Source: Apostichopus japonicus
Lineage: Eukaryota > Echinodermata > Holothuroidea > Aspidochirotida > Stichopodidae
DNA: 64,000 nt
Direction of reading: 5' to 3'
Assembly: GCF_037975245.1 (NCBI RefSeq)
Contig: NC_092566.1
Coordinates: 1,924,001 to 1,988,000 of the forward strand
The stretch's first letter is position 1. Each line of letters starts with the position of its first letter. Under the pieces are notes generated by a model. That model was not told the DNA's origin, searched no databases, and saw only the letters and a program-made list of their open reading frames with translations. Of the stretch, positions 25,101 to 37,800 are shown in pieces. The position numbers were made by a program, and so were the translations under genes.

Positions 25101-28100
25101 TTCATTCATGTTGTGTTTAAAGAACACAAATATACCAAATAGTACTAGCAAATGCCACAAACCCTGTTCAAATAGTAATCGGGATATTTGAGATACATTT
25201 TTGATTAACTTGTATTAGTTAAAAGTTAAGAAGGTAACAAGGCTAGCATAAGTATAGTGTTAATTCTCTCGCCATCATATACATTTGCACAGAAGTCAAG
25301 TGTATATGTTTTTGGCATTAATGTCAGAACGGGTTTATAAAAACTTAAGCTTGTTCCATGTTTCTTTTAAAACCAAATATGAGCACAGTCTTGAAACATT
25401 AGTTCATTCTACCGGTTATAATAACACCGGTGTATTATGTCGATGCCGTATACCCAGTGTACAGGGCAAATGATCAATTATGTTTACACTAAACGGACAG
25501 AGGGATAAGTTAATTCATTACAACGCGACAAATGATTCCAGATGTGATAAGTACTTTATTCTCGATTAAATGAAATACATTGTTTGCATGTAGAGACCCT
25601 GGCATCCGTCAGCCAATTGTCATAACGTGATATAACTAATCATACTTGTTTTGTTGATTCAATTTATAGCGGCTGGTCAGACGTCAACGGTAGCTTATAC
25701 TACTCAATGTAAGGCTTGTTTCGTCTTTTTATCTTTATAATGCATTATAGAACCTTGTAATCCTGGAACACACCCATCATAACATCAACAATTACACTGC
25801 ATTTCTTTTATATTAAATTACAATTGCTGGTTAATGACAAATGTATCCATATTTTAATCAATGCAAGTCCTTTCATCTTTCCCATATTGAAACTATTGTC
25901 TTTTATTTTAACATAATTCCTGCAAAAACATGTATACATAAGAAAAGTAAGAATCAATAGTAAAACAGACTTAACGGATGATATTTAAGCTTTAGTTTAA
26001 TGATGTACCTACAATATCAACATAAGAGAAGTAAGGTTGTAGACAAAGGGGTTCTGCTGACCACATGTTACCCAAATGGACCAAGCTATGAATAATTCAT
26101 GAGTCAGTCAAATACAGTAGAACAATGCCAGTACTATACTAGGGACCTATTTTCAACTCACTACACCAGGAATACATATTTCCTGAACAGACTGGTCTAC
26201 TGCAAAGGAATGTAAATGTAGATCAACGCGGGTAAAATAATACATGCCGTTATTATTATTTGTATGCAGAGACACATAAGACGGAAATCAGCTTAAAGTT
26301 GTTTCTTCGACGAATATAACTTGTCTTTCAACAGTTGAAGTAAACTTCAGTCAATTCCATCAGACGAAATCGGCAGAAACACTTCAGTTTCATCGATAAA
26401 ATGAAATTACAGGACATTTTTGTATCTCTTGTCATTAATTTTTGACAAATGTGTGCTAATGTCTTAATGTGTGATATTCCTTTTGTCCATATATAAATTG
26501 GTTTTTGGTGGCTCTTTGTCACGGGTGACGAAAGAGTAACCACGGGGGAAGCTGGGGCACAACTACGTCGAGAGGCAGTGGGATATGTGACTTGACTTGG
26601 AGGGGCAAGTCACAAAGATACTTAAATTTATCAATATGGATCCTCTGTATGAGTATTTCGAAGAATGAATTCCAGTATTGGAATTTTTATAAGCAAAGGT
26701 ATTTTTAATTTTAAGAGACAAGAGGGCACTTCTGAATATAATTTTCAGTTTACTTTATAAATGATCGATTCAAAACAGTGTGAATACCACTATTTGTGCT
26801 TATATACCTGAATATCAATTATAGTTTCCGAGGGTAACATCAGCGACATCCGACTCATCAGCCGCGAGAACTCGTTCAGTGGACGGGTGGAGGTACTATA
26901 CGACGGAGAATGGGGTACGGTATGTGACGACGGCTGGGACATAAATGATGCTCACGTAGTTTGCAGGTATCTGGGATTTGTCTATGCAACAGCCGCCTAT
27001 GGAAACGCCTACTACGGTCATGGTGTCGGCCGTGTTTTGCTAAGCGATGTAGCCTGCTATGGAAATGAGAGCTACATTTCTGATTGCCAATACGAAGCAT
27101 TCGGGAATCACGACTGCGGACATAGTAAAGATGCAGGCGTAGCATGTAGGTTTTATTCAAATTTCTACTTTGCAACATTTATCAGTGTCATCGTGTTCTG
27201 TCCCTTAAAAATGTGTACGTAAAATTGTGTACGTAAAACTGTAAAGGAATGGAATAGTTAACATGTTTATTGTAGAAGTTAGTAATTATTGGAAAGTAAC
27301 AACATACGTCACAACGTTCGTTGAAATGTGAATAAACAATTGACGATATAGTGGTATTACGGTTGATATCTCAACATATAAACCAAGAATTCACTGTGAC
27401 ATGCTAGTAGTCTGAAGTTTACAGAATATGACTAAACTAATCGGTTTTCCGGAATCGATGTCTCGCAACAGCTACTGTAAAGTTAATTCTGGTTAATGCT
27501 CGATCTAAAGACATGGCATAGGTTGTTCCATCATGGTGTATCTTACCTTTTGAGCATCAACCACTGTAAACATTAACAGCTCCAAACCTCGACAAGTTAA
27601 TAATAGGACTTTGATTTCCTCACGTGCACCATATTATCTTGCTGTCCTGAAACCCTATCATATGATGTCTATAACTTACATCAGATGTTATGTCTAGGGT
27701 AAGCACCGTGGATTGATGACGTTGTTAAATTGGTTAGTAACTTGTTATTTTGAAATCGGTTTGTAACTTTACGTCTACTGTTATGATTCAAACTCGGGTT
27801 TGGATACTTCACAGGCAATGGGCATAACAAAAGAGACATTCGCCTCGTCGATGGTTCTTTTTATTACGGAAGGGTGGAGGTACTTAATAACGGAGAATGG
27901 GGAACGGTGTGTAACGACTTCTGGGACATAAATGATGCTCGCGTAGTTTGCAGACAGCTAGGCTTCCAATCTGCTTCTGCTGCCTACCATGGCGCCTACT
28001 ATGGCCAAGGGTCTGGTCCTATCTGGATGGACAACGTGAATTGCTCTGGATACGAAAGTTATCTTTCACAGTGTAGTCATAATGGTTTTGGTAATCATGA

Positions 28101-30951
28101 TTGCAGTCACCCTGAGGATGCTGCTGTTCGATGTGAGGGTGCGTACATTTTTGCCGTTCAGTGAAAGAACACTAAGTTGAAAGGATTATTATTGAAATTT
28201 CTTGCACAATTACCTACTGGTAGCTTACCGTCTACCAATTTTATAATTGAATAAAATCAAGAGCCTAACATACAGTACTCTCCAAAGCCCGGTAAACGTG
28301 AGGATATGGTGTGATGCAGTTTGGGTTAAGTAAGATCGCTTTTATCCGATCCGTTTCGACGGAATGAAGCAGGACCTGAGAACAGAATCATTAATATTTG
28401 TATTATTACAATACGATAGAATGGTAGTTTATCTTTCCGCCACCTCCATCGGTGATCTTTAATTCTGCATATCATTTGAAGTTTTATATGCCCCATGGAC
28501 AGAAGTGTAACATTAACGCATTTTCACTTTCAGGTGCTCTGTTAGAAGTATTAACTTGTAATTTCGAAAACAGTTTCTGTGGATTTACTCAGCCAATTGA
28601 CAATGATTTAAACTGGAACCAAAGTGCCTCTGATTTTAAGGAACCCGGGCCTTCCCTGTTTGACCACACATATGAAACACGTAAGCCTCTTGTCTTTATA
28701 CTGTCATTAACCTACACAATATAAAAGATATTACTGACCAACATCATCATTTAGTGCTCCGCAAGTGTATCACCGAGGGGACTAACTGTTAGAGTCAGGA
28801 AAGAGAACTAATATTGTTTGTCAGTAGTAGTATAGTGTATGGATAGCTGTTTATAGTAATCCTATATAGTGTTTGTTTTCCGTAGCACTATTGTACATTG
28901 TTAGTTGTATATAGTATACCTATAGAGTGTTTGTTTGTCAACAGTCCAGTTCATGGGTAGCTGTATATAATAGCCCTATATATTGTTTGTTTGTCAGTAG
29001 TAGTATAGTACATGGGTAGCTGTATATAGTATCCCTATATATTGTTTGTTTGTCAGTAGCAGTATTGTAATGGGTAGCTGTATATAGTATTCCTATATAT
29101 TGTTTGTTTGTCAGTAGTATATTACATGGGTAGCTATATAGTATACCTATCTAATGATTCATTATACCAAAGATGAACCAGCTCGTAGTTTTGGGGAGGT
29201 CTTAACTTAAACAAGTAAATATTAATATGATAAAAACGGACATTAACCAAGTATCTTGATGAATGTCGAGATAAAATGGAGTGGCAAAACTATTAACGCG
29301 GAAACGAACAAAGAATATAGTATACGGTAGTGTTATAAGTATAAGACTTTAGAAAAATCAGTGTAAGCCATAGTTTATAAAACGTTGAGTGGAATGGTGT
29401 GAACACTAAGGATTGCTGATCCTGAATAATGCAGACAAGCAGAAGTTAACGGTACATCCTTACATGGTTTACACAGTATCATATATATTGCGGCTACATG
29501 GTGTTTGATGGAATAAGCAATTAATCACATAAAATTGTGAGGTAAATTAGTAACTAAAGGTGAAAAGCATCTGACATGCTAAGAATTACTTTCTTAGGCC
29601 TAAACGGTAAAAATATGCATTCACAGCTGAAGGTCACTATATCTACATCGAATGTAAATCTGGATTGACTGGGGATAAAGCACGGCTTCAGAGCCCACCA
29701 TTTCTACCTGATGGCATTTACTGTGTGGAGTTATACTACCACATGAATGGTAAATCAGTAGGCTCTCTGCATATCTATGCCCAGACCTCATCTCTTGGAA
29801 ACGCTGTATGGTCCGTGCACGGATCAATCGATGACAAGTGGCATGTGGGACAAATAGAAGTCATCGGATACGCTACGACTCAGGTAAGATAAGAAACCAA
29901 ACAACGTTTTTGCACACCCTTCGTTACTCGTCCTCGGATTACTGTAATGTTACTGGTATTCCATGCATTTGTATGTACCACTCCTAGTGCAAAATGATGT
30001 ACTCGTTGCTTAGCTAAGAACCTTGTACTTATACCAAGAGAAATTATTATACGTGTACTCGCAGTAACCATGCTGTTGTACTCGTTTTACCCTTTCAAAT
30101 GTGTAGGTCATGAGAATAATTTATAGTGTTATCTTTCGGTTTATGCCGATAGTTTGGGGATGAAAATATTGCCAATACTCGTTATCAACAATTTAGTATG
30201 TATAGGCCTACATAAATAATATGTAAACACTGAACCGGTCTGGAAATGTTTCGGTAAGACGAACGATTGTTCATCTTTCAGGTTGTGTTTGAAGCAGTTC
30301 TCGGATCTACTGACACTGATGTCATTGCGATAGATGATATTAAGATTGCAGCTGGTAAATGCAATCCAATTGACGCAGATGTTACAACTTCGATCATGAG
30401 TAAGTTACAACATACCAAATGAAAGAGATCAAGTGTATACACTAAGGTAAAAACCAGGGCATTTGTCTAGATTGCGTAATATTTAGCCCTTATTCAGTTA
30501 AGAAAAGAAACTCAAAAGACAGAAATATGATTCTGACATGTAAAATAATATTTAATGAATAAAGGAGCATGCATGTCAAGAAGTATTAGGTATCATCAGG
30601 GATGATCTCATTGTAGACTCAATGAAGGCTTTAAATCGGCTAAATAAATTAGTATTAAAATCAGGTTATCCAAAGAATCACATTAGACTTATATAACCCA
30701 GTATATGTCAAGGTCTCAAATGACACAATTCTCTTTCAAGTTTTTTTTTTCAAACAGCAATTAAGATAACATATTTGCATGTACGTTTACATATGTCAAA
30801 CCAATTTACAAAAATAATATATTTTCTGCATTTTGCCCTTATGTGCATTCTCCTATCATGTATATTCTAATCTAACATTCTTATAGCAACTGGTGACTCT
30901 TGCTACAAAGGCCTTCATAGCCTATATACATATATTACCTTCATAACCTAG
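22147..30951 (+). CDS. Secreted SRCR-SRCR-MAM protein with 13-residue N-terminal repeats (duplicon A)
   Basis: Exons: signal peptide 22147-22201; four 39-nt mini-exons at 23039-23077, 23922-23960, 24786-24824 and 25670-25708; SRCR1 26825-27145; SRCR2 27815-28132 (donor could be 28138); MAM 28534-28680, 29627-29883 and 30282-30399. A terminal exon at 30887-30951 is tentative. All phases agree (1-1 modules; MAM internal 1-0-1), and the sum is 479 codons. Each mini-exon encodes AGQTxTVxxTxQ-like Thr-rich peptides, some with N-glycosylation sequons (NTT, NQS). Both SRCR domains have six cysteines (GTVC, VVC, then four more, ending VAC or VRC) and lack the LGC and RC cysteines. The MAM domain has NFENSFCGFTQ and IAIDDI. 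Family role: extracellular recognition or adhesion. The proposed last exon gives a short tail with no membrane segment; AATAAA at 31063-31068 would close the gene. Confidence 0.82.
22437..25935 (+). repeat. Four-copy tandem array of an 864-884 bp unit carrying a mini-exon
   Basis: Units begin near 22462, 23350, 24236 and 25098. Each carries a conserved 62-codon frame and, about 390 bases later, the 39-nt in-phase exon of the SRCR-MAM gene. Unit 3 shares a deletion (loss of CAGATGTGATAAGTACTTTAT) and the CATAGGG variant with the only unit in B. Confidence 0.92.
28815..29155. repeat. About 60-bp minisatellite in the SRCR-MAM gene
   Basis: Five to six imperfect copies of a unit with GGGTAGCTGTATATAGTATC, CCTATATATTGTTTGTTTGT and CAGTAGTAGTATAGTACAT, in the first intron of the MAM domain. 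Confidence 0.85.
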
Positions 30952-31085
30952 ATACATATATTGCGTCGACGCAAACTTCATTATAGCTTTTAACGCTCCT
31001 ATTCCGTATGTTGTTAACTTTCTTAGTCCACTTTGCTGACTTTTGTATAATAACATACCACTGAATAAAGACTAAAGAATTGGTT

Positions 31086-34000
31086 AACGTATTTCATCGT
31101 TAATGACATAAGCCTATAGTTTCAAAGTAGGCCTACGGGTAGGCCTAAATGTAAAGATAAACAGAAGACAGAGCTACATATATATGTACAGCGGAAGGGA
31201 CAATCTAAAGCAAATTTGATGAGCGTAGGTGATTTGATCAGGCAATTGCACGCAGCCCTCATGTATTTCTGGTGGACGAGAGAGTTGCTAGAAGAGCCGG
31301 GGAACTAATATCACGTGTAGGTATGTATAGCTTTACTCTGTATCTCTACTCAGGTAAATAATGTATTGTACATTATATCATTTACAGTGTTAACAAGCGA
31401 AAAGCATTTTGTGAAAGCACAGCCAGGGAGTCAGAGACAAAAAAGAACAAAATGAAAGTAAATATATAATATTGAAAAAATAGCGAGACCGTATCACGTC
31501 GACGAACTTATAATACATTGTTGTCAAAACTTGGTTTTAGGGACATTTTTATTGTTAAAAGATAATTTTATGTGTTATTTTTGGTTACTTTTATCTCCAG
31601 AATCGATTAGATTTGATAAAATTCCTTGTTGTGTTATTGACGATTCTCTCACATGCGGTAGCGGGACGGGATAACTATGTTTTCACAATAATCCGCTTTT
31701 ATGAAAGTACTTAAGTGTCTATATTTATCATATATCCGTTCCCTGGTTTTATTCGTTAGTCTGACCGTTTGAAATATAGTTATATTACGAGAATTTGTAG
31801 TGGAAATCACATTTATTTTTTATAGAGAAACATCCTCACTGGAGGTAGAGCCAATCAAGTCAACATGAAGTGAAAGTAAATATACTGAAATAGATAAAAT
31901 GGCAAGTGAGCTATAACTTAATTCAGTTCACCGTATATTTTATATGACTGTATATTTTATATGTTGAATTGGAAAAGAATGCTTACGTTTATCCTTAAAT
32001 CTACTGTGACACCATTTCAATGCATGAAAGGATTTTTGTACTGACTATGGCGTAACTACCCGTTTAATGTCGCCGTCTGACGTCCGTAGGCCAGCGAAGC
32101 GGCCATATTTTTGGTGTTGAACTAACGCCACTAAATCAAACGGACCCCATGTTCTCTCAACTGGGCCAAACTATTAGCGTACAAGTTTAATAATCAGATG
32201 ATTTTATTCAATTCCATACGTCTTAAATATATCTCTTTCAACGTTCTCTCCCGATACCCACCATAAATGGGAATTAACGAAATACGGAACTAACGAAATC
32301 CTGTCCTCAACCGAGAAAGCCCGCAAGAGCTATATATCCGGGAGTCTAGAGTTGCAGACAGCAAAATTTGCTTAAGCAAAGACAAGCCATGGTTGGGCGT
32401 GGAGGAATGTGGAATGTTGACCCATTACTATCGTTGAACCAGGGCCCTGTTGCTTCTATAGTACGCCACGGTACGTGTATAGTGCCATAGTTGTAGTACA
32501 GAATGACATTAATGTTTATACGGTTAGCAGCATGACGTATACATGTACGTCGTTCTCAGAGCCTATATAAGGTTATTACTTATAATATTACTTATAAAAG
32601 TATTTCAATCCATGACATGTACTGAGTCTAGCGCAACATGTTTCAATGTAATGGCTGTATTGTTCTTCACTATTACGTATTAATGTTATGACATTTGCAT
32701 GCGTCCGACTGTTTGTTAGACCAACGTTACTGTTTGAATTTCACTACGCTAGATCTTTGCGAATGGGTTTAAAGTTTGGCACCGTCATAATTGTCACCTG
32801 ATTATTGACTTCACAATAATTTCACCACACCACCCCACCTATACCATAGCCCAATTTGATCGCAGAGATTGACCCGGAGGCTTTAATGTTGTAATATATT
32901 GGTTATTAAACTTACCGAAATTTGGCCATGGTCGGAATAGATGTATTTCCTAATAACTTTACAAATTTGACTTTTTTATTGTTAATGTATGGGTTTTCTT
33001 GTTTTTCTGCGTACTTCCTGATTGCTCTGTAAGTTTGACAGGATAATTAACATTGATCGGTTATAAAATAAGATAGAAAATAACAAAACTGAAAGAAAAT
33101 AGGGTAGCTTCTTCTTAAAAGTAATAGCACACAAAACACACATATTGAAAAAATTATTGGTTTTCAATTCGATAGTCTTCTATTTTTTACTTCCATTTTA
33201 TCTTTTCGTTAAATCAATGTCTATGCTACACACTATTAGTTTCGTATTATTGTTTTGATGTTATTAAAGATTAATCCAATTTATGAACAATGCTTTTCAC
33301 TAGCCTAACATTATATCAGAGTTCACCATCTCACGTATAGAAGTTTCAGCGAGAGGACCTATGACCCCGTATTTCTGAACAACAACAACTTTCTTTAAAC
33401 ATCCCGGATTCACCACTGCAATAGTTTAATTACGTTATGACTGCAGACCCAAATTTATATCGTGTGATAAAATACAGCTAGGAAAAATACAAATAATACC
33501 AACAAGTAAATACATGTAATTGTGACATGTCATCTTATTTAATATTCAGTTCTGACACTTTTGCAATCAATGTTATTGTGAAAAAGATCAATCATGTTTT
33601 GATATTGAAATATATAAAAACAAAAATCTTCGTTGTATGTTCAGCAAATCACCAATGGATCATCTCTTTATATGGATACCCTTAATGTGAATACAATAAA
33701 AGAAACTTCAACTTCAAGCCTATGAAAGTCACATAAATTTAATATATGTAAATGATGTTAATGTGTTGCATATTAGAAAGGTTTGATGTAAAAAATTGGT
33801 TTTCCAAAATTAAATGATGGACACACTTCTGCACATTGAGTAAAAGTTAACAAATTGTGTAAGTTAATTTGGAATATTTACACATAAATCGGTTTTTTAT
33901 TGGTTCACTGAGAGACAATTAAGTACACGACAACAAAATTAATTGATTTGAAATTATTCGCCAAATTTTGTGAAATTGACAACAATTCGTTATCATTTTA

Positions 34001-34845
34001 AAAATTTATTGAAAGATTTATTGTTTGCTTCCAGTTGCGTAATCTTCAGTCTCATTATCGTCGTCACTTTATCCTCACGAAGTTCACCCATTTATACCAA
34101 TTATATGTCATAATTCTGTATATAATACATGGTTATGAGTAGATTATAACGTGATTACATCATGAGTAAGACATCAAAATAAAATAAAACCATTTAAAAT
34201 TGTCCTTAAATTTCAAGATCCACGTCAAACGACTGTTGAGCTGATACATGCAAACCACAGCACTATGATTCAACCTTGCGTTTGTACCTAGTTAAAAATC
34301 AAATTTATGATCTTAATGTGCCAAAAAATTCACTTTTGCATAATCTATGTTATGTAAATAAAAAGTTGTTAACATTTGTTGTTGGAGGGGGTTTAAGGGG
34401 AATTTATGTGATCATTTTACCCATAAGACCCCGTGTATCAATAAACAGAGAAATAATATGTAAGGCATGGAAAAAATTTGGCTGCAATTTCCATTTTGCC
34501 CCAAACTGTTAAAACGAAGAGATTAATTAGAAGTGATCAATTTCTCATTTTTCTACAAAATGTTAAAATGAAGAATTTCTTCTGTCAGTATTAATCATTT
34601 TGCTGCAAATTTTTAAAACTGATGACATTTGATAAACAATTATTTTGTCATTTTACAGAACAATGATAAATTCCTCATTAACTACAAGGAAGTTGTCTTT
34701 TTTTAATATATAAACTGAACGATGATTAATTTTGTTGAGAATTGCTACTATACTTTACAAAGAGACGCCATTGCAAGGAACGTCCGAGTAGTATGCCAGT
34801 AATAATTCTGTTTTTTCCATCTGAAATCGACTTTACGTAACTGCA
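31086..34845. other. Intergenic DNA between two convergent genes
   Basis: The 3' ends of the + strand SRCR-MAM gene and the - strand MAM gene face each other here. I see no exon. A diverged copy of the 19-kb dispersed repeat sits at 32690-32930. Confidence 0.5.
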
Positions 34846-37800
34846 CTAGACTGAGGACAATTCGTATGGTTTCTCCTTAAATATGAACCTTGGTCTTCGA
34901 AATAACTGGCAAACTAGCAGTTCCACAATCACAAGAGTGATTAGTATTACGAGGGAAACTGCAAATAGGGTATTCAGAAGATTACTCGAAGAACTTTCTT
35001 CATCAAACTTCAAATCAACATCCTCTGTAGTATCATCAAAGAAACCTGCGAAAGAAGAATGACATTTCAGTATGCGAATTCTGATCCAACAATTGTTCTC
35101 TTGGTAGGCTAATGGTATAGGTCACATTTGTCATCTTGGTAGGCCAATGACGTAGGCTACAATTGTTCTCTTGGCTGGCTAATAGTGAAGGCCAGAATCG
35201 CTACCCAGCTTACCTGTCATTTTATGAGAGTGTACATATTTCCATTTATAAAGGATTACATACTATTACGTACTTTGTTTTTAATAAAGTTTTCGGATAA
35301 GTTGAAAACAATCCCTTTCCCTCCGTTTTTTGTTTTGATAGTCATTTTTGTGATCTTAAAATCTCATCACCCCTTCCTTTTCAGCTCTTTCTAAAGGGAC
35401 AAAATCTTATTGACGGGCTCTCGTTAAGTGTAAACAAGCACGCACGCAATAGAAACTGAAACACCCACAATTGTTTTCTTTTGAGAACCTATTTCACTTA
35501 AAAAAATTCTGACAGTTATAAATACACAACAGAAGCCAAAACTTTCCTAACTATAACTTTTGCAAAGAGCATTATTACATTGAAAACGTATTTTCGTAAT
35601 ATTACCAACGGTGTGCTAATTTGGCGAATGTTGTGAGATAATTTTTGGCGAAAACATTTCAAAGTGAATTTTCGTATTGTAGGCGTAAATAGCGGAATAT
35701 TTATGATAATTGAATCAAGAGATATGATTCGATAACTAGAAATTTCAGTTGAGTAGATTACCTCCATTCAAACAATTTCCGGATGTCACCCGGATATCAT
35801 CTATCGCGATGTCGCCATCGTAATTAGTTCCACGAACACCTTCAAACACAACCTGAAAATAACGTAACAGATTAACGTCTACAAAGAAAACAGTTGAGAC
35901 GTCACTGCTTGATTTTTAGACGACGTTGTGAGTTCATAACATGCAGTTATGTTTCAAACAGTGCCGAAATGTATGAAGAAATGTTTTACAAATATTTAAT
36001 TAATAGCTAAGTACGTGTTCATTTAATGAAAAATCTCTGGACGTGTAATTTTGTATAGTAGCACCTTGATTTGAGTTATATATTCAAAGGGATTTGGTAT
36101 TAATATCCCCTTCCCTTTGTGTGTAATATATAAAACTTTCAACAATTTCCAGTTCTAATCATTGAAACCTTTCGTTTTTAAATGCGAATCTTAAAACATA
36201 GTCTGATAAAGTGGTCTGTAAACCTGTACACTCACGGCCCAAAATCTTTCATGAGGAGTAACCCACGACCCTCCATTGAAACGTACATCCCTCAGAATCG
36301 ATGTTTGAAACGCATGAAAGAAAGCTCTGACTCTGGACATAATTGCTAATAATTTTCGTTGGGTTGCACCCCATTGTTTCCGGAGTGTCGGTCTAATATT
36401 GGTACCTAATAACATCACATTTTTCAAAACATAAAAATCGTCGTAGGACCATACCATAGTTCTTAACACATTTGAACTGCACGTATATAACTGATCAATA
36501 TCAAACCACCCGCCATGTTCACAATAAGGAATGGTATTGCATACTTACCTTGGTTGTTGGGTGACCAAATTCCTCCACCTGTGCTCGTTTCCATTCTTCA
36601 CCTTGCTGGCCGTACATCGACCAAATAGGACTACCGAGGGATGATGTACTGGCATAAACATGCAAAGAGCCTATTGAATCACCATACATGTGATAGTAGA
36701 ACTCAATGCAGACATAGCCGTATGCTCCCAGTGATGGGCTATGGAGGCGTGCTTGTTGTCCTTGCAAGACAGGAGAACTGGCCTCGATGTAAACGTAGTG
36801 ACCCAAATCTGTGGTTAGGATTCATTGTTAATACGGAGTTGTACAAATACATATTTACCTGGCTAATTTCTGTTATTTGCATAGCAAGGTTCAAGTGAGA
36901 ATACGATAAAACGATGTATGTGTAGTGACATTGACATTGACATGTCATTCAATAACCCTTACTCAAGCAGCATTGAATGCACTCTCACTCAACGGTGACC
37001 GCATGCTCCAGCGACCAAGCTCAATAAGAAGCCCTGGAATTCTGTGTGCAAGTTCCTTGTACAACACTGTTGTGTGAGAACAGCATCACTGACTACCAGA
37101 GACTACATCAAGTAAGTTGTTATAGCCACAGCTCTGTTCTACAGTACTAACCTCAATTGAAAATTGTGACACAACCTCAATCCTCAACAGTATGCAGTAA
37201 CAACTATACGATGTAAGAAATTTTGCAATAAGACCTATAGTGTTATACGACTCCTTTCTTTATGCAAGCCAATACGACCGGTTAATGCATTACGGAAACC
37301 CGTTTAATATACATTAATTTCTTTCAAGGAGTTGTAGGATCAATTCTAGCTTTCAAAGGCAATAAAATGTTGACAAAATAACGGAGATTGACAGACATTA
37401 ACATGTTTACGAGTGAAACATGTTTTTCTCTTAATACTTATCGAACAAAAGCAATGAATCAGTGTCACTCGTTTAATTTGGCTAGTAAGACAATGGATCC
37501 CTCCGTGGTAACATCCTGCTTCAACATATGTACCCTTAAGTACTTGACTAGCATCTGGCAATCTCTCTCTCTCTAACGGTAGAGTGAGAGACCACCCCAG
37601 CATATAACATTTTTGTCTTCCAAAAGCTGGATCATCTTTTACAAAGCAAAGCAAACGCTTGGTGTAGTTATATGTTGATATAAGAAAACACCCATCCCGC
37701 AATTAAAAACCCTTAAAAAACACTCCCTCTGCTCAGTATGACTCCTCCCCGGGTCGGCGGACCTTAGCTCCAGAAAACTGAGCACTACTTTAAAGAAATG

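Larger units (their letters stand above)
9144..28574 (+). repeat. Segmental duplicon A (continues right, beyond what B shows)
   Basis: This block recurs at 46522-64000 in the same order and orientation apart from its first 0.7 kb, which is inverted there. Landmarks match one to one: the SINE (10.6 / 47.7 kb), the tRNA-like halves (12.2-12.4 / 49.6-49.9 kb), a foldback element (13.8 / 51.2 kb), MINPP1 exons (15.2-18.1 / 52.3-55.4 kb), the signal-peptide exon (22.15 / 59.49 kb) and the SRCR exons (26.8-28.1 / 62.3-63.6 kb). The right end of A is unknown because B is cut by the window end. SIRT1 is not included. Confidence 0.95.

Noticed and set aside
26876-27178. 100-codon His/Arg-rich minus-strand frame (also 62283-62603)
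   Set aside because: Antisense shadow of SRCR1.
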